NCBI RefSeq assembly: GCF_963678635.1
Contig: NC_087068.1
Location: 31,312,318 to 31,376,317 of the forward strand
Reading direction: 5' to 3'
Origin: Symsagittifera roscoffensis
Lineage: Eukaryota; Xenacoelomorpha; Acoela; Convolutidae
Length of the DNA: 64,000 bases
Under the pieces are notes generated by a model that searched no databases, had not been told where the DNA came from, and saw only the letters and a program-made list of their open reading frames with translations. Position 1 is the stretch's first letter. Each line of letters begins with the position of its first letter. Positions 63,642-64,000 of this stretch are shown here, piece after piece. A program made the translations under genes and the position numbers.

Positions 63642-64000
63642 TGGTTTTTAAAATTAAGTGACTTTAAGTTTTAATAATGTTTTAATTTGTGTAAAGTAAA
63701 GATTTAGTGTTTTGATGATATTAGTGATTTGATGATTGCTGTTATGTTTTAGGTGATGAAGCTGGAACAACAGGATGATTTATGATTACTAACCATTTAT
63801 TGTCATGCTACTAATTTTTATTTTTATTTTCCAATAAATATTTTTCAAACATGTTTTGTATAATACTGCAGAATTTTAAGAAAACGATCTTAGATCTTTT
63901 TATCAATCGTTATTGTATAATATTAATTTTGTTTAGCGCCTGAAATGATTTTGAAGATTAGCTTCAAGGTTTTATGTTTGCAAATGGAAATCTAAATTCA

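Larger units (their letters stand above)
45850..64000 (-). mobile_element. Large Ty3/Gypsy retroelement with Env and accessory ORFs, 5' end cut by window
   Basis: On the minus strand, in order: basic ORF (62,575-63,042), Gag-Pol (54,378-62,600), two hydrophobic ORFs, a Met-less frame (52,220-53,356), Env-like ORF (49,614-52,232) and an orphan ORF (47,824-49,617). Every frame is uninterrupted over ~15 kb, so the insertion is recent or under selection. Domain order protease-RT-RNase H-integrase places it in Ty3/Gypsy (Metaviridae); an env-like gene after pol recalls errantivirus-type elements, but the number of extra ORFs is unusual. The coding strand is rich in A and C and poor in G. LTRs were not identified: 45,850-47,743 should hold the 3' LTR, and the 5' LTR should lie beyond 64,000. 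Confidence 0.88.
63043..64000 (-). other. Retroelement 5' leader, truncated by window edge
   Basis: No long frame. Two donor-like GTAAGT sites on the minus strand, near 63,225-63,232 and ~63,335-63,340, could start spliced messages for the downstream ORFs. The leader is built from related modules (see the two repeat entries). A primer-binding site could not be identified, and the 5' LTR is not recognisable within the window. Confidence 0.45.

Noticed and set aside
1-64000. Bacterial or viral genome
   Set aside because: Split SEC13 and TMEM214 genes with canonical introns, LINEs, MITEs and SINE-like units show animal nuclear DNA.

Overview
The window is animal nuclear DNA. It is AT-rich, its genes carry introns with GT-AG sites, and it holds two clearly recognisable animal genes: SEC13 and TMEM214. 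Both are rebuilt here exon by exon on the minus strand, together with a C2H2 zinc-finger gene. LINE, Ty3/Gypsy, hAT-type MITE and SINE-like repeats fill much of the rest. The phylum cannot be fixed from the sequence; an invertebrate is the best guess. Several genes have a candidate 3' splice site within a few bases of the start codon, which fits either tiny 5'UTR exons or spliced-leader trans-splicing.

Layout, left to right. 1-5.7 kb: dispersed repeats, a hAT-type MITE, a secreted CAP-like ORF (-) and a two-exon secreted gene resembling the first half of meteorin (+). 5.7-15.1 kb: SEC13 (-, six exons), with introns full of repeats including a ~300 bp tandem array. 15.9-23.6 kb: TMEM214 (-, three exons), lying head-to-tail upstream of SEC13, with a dead APE-type LINE in its last intron. 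24.4-25 kb: two short-motif repeat clusters. 27-29.4 kb: a decayed Ty3/Gypsy pol fragment with an internal tandem duplication. 31.6-33.1 kb: zinc-finger gene (-). 34.4-38 kb: a degenerate tandem array containing a 5'-truncated LINE. 41.2-41.6 kb: a small membrane-protein ORF (+). 41.8-45.1 kb: a MITE with perfect 28 bp inverted ends, a tRNA-related SINE-like unit and a ~150 bp satellite.

From about 46 kb to the right edge the sequence changes character. Its minus (coding) strand is rich in A and C and poor in G, and carries one large retroelement with intact reading frames. In coding order these are: a basic 155-aa ORF; a 2740-aa Gag-Pro-RT-RNaseH-IN polyprotein; two hydrophobic mini-ORFs; a 378-codon frame that contains no methionine codon; an 872-aa Env-like glycoprotein; and a 597-aa ORF of unknown function. 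Several neighbours overlap through ATGA or short stop/start overlaps, and a well-formed 77-nt intron lies just after the last stop. The 5' end runs off the window, so LTRs could not be paired.

The methionine-less frame and the accessory ORFs of this element are the most novel content. Among host genes, SEC13 (COPII coat and nuclear pore) and TMEM214 (ER membrane) are both ER-associated and lie in the same orientation 842 bp apart.
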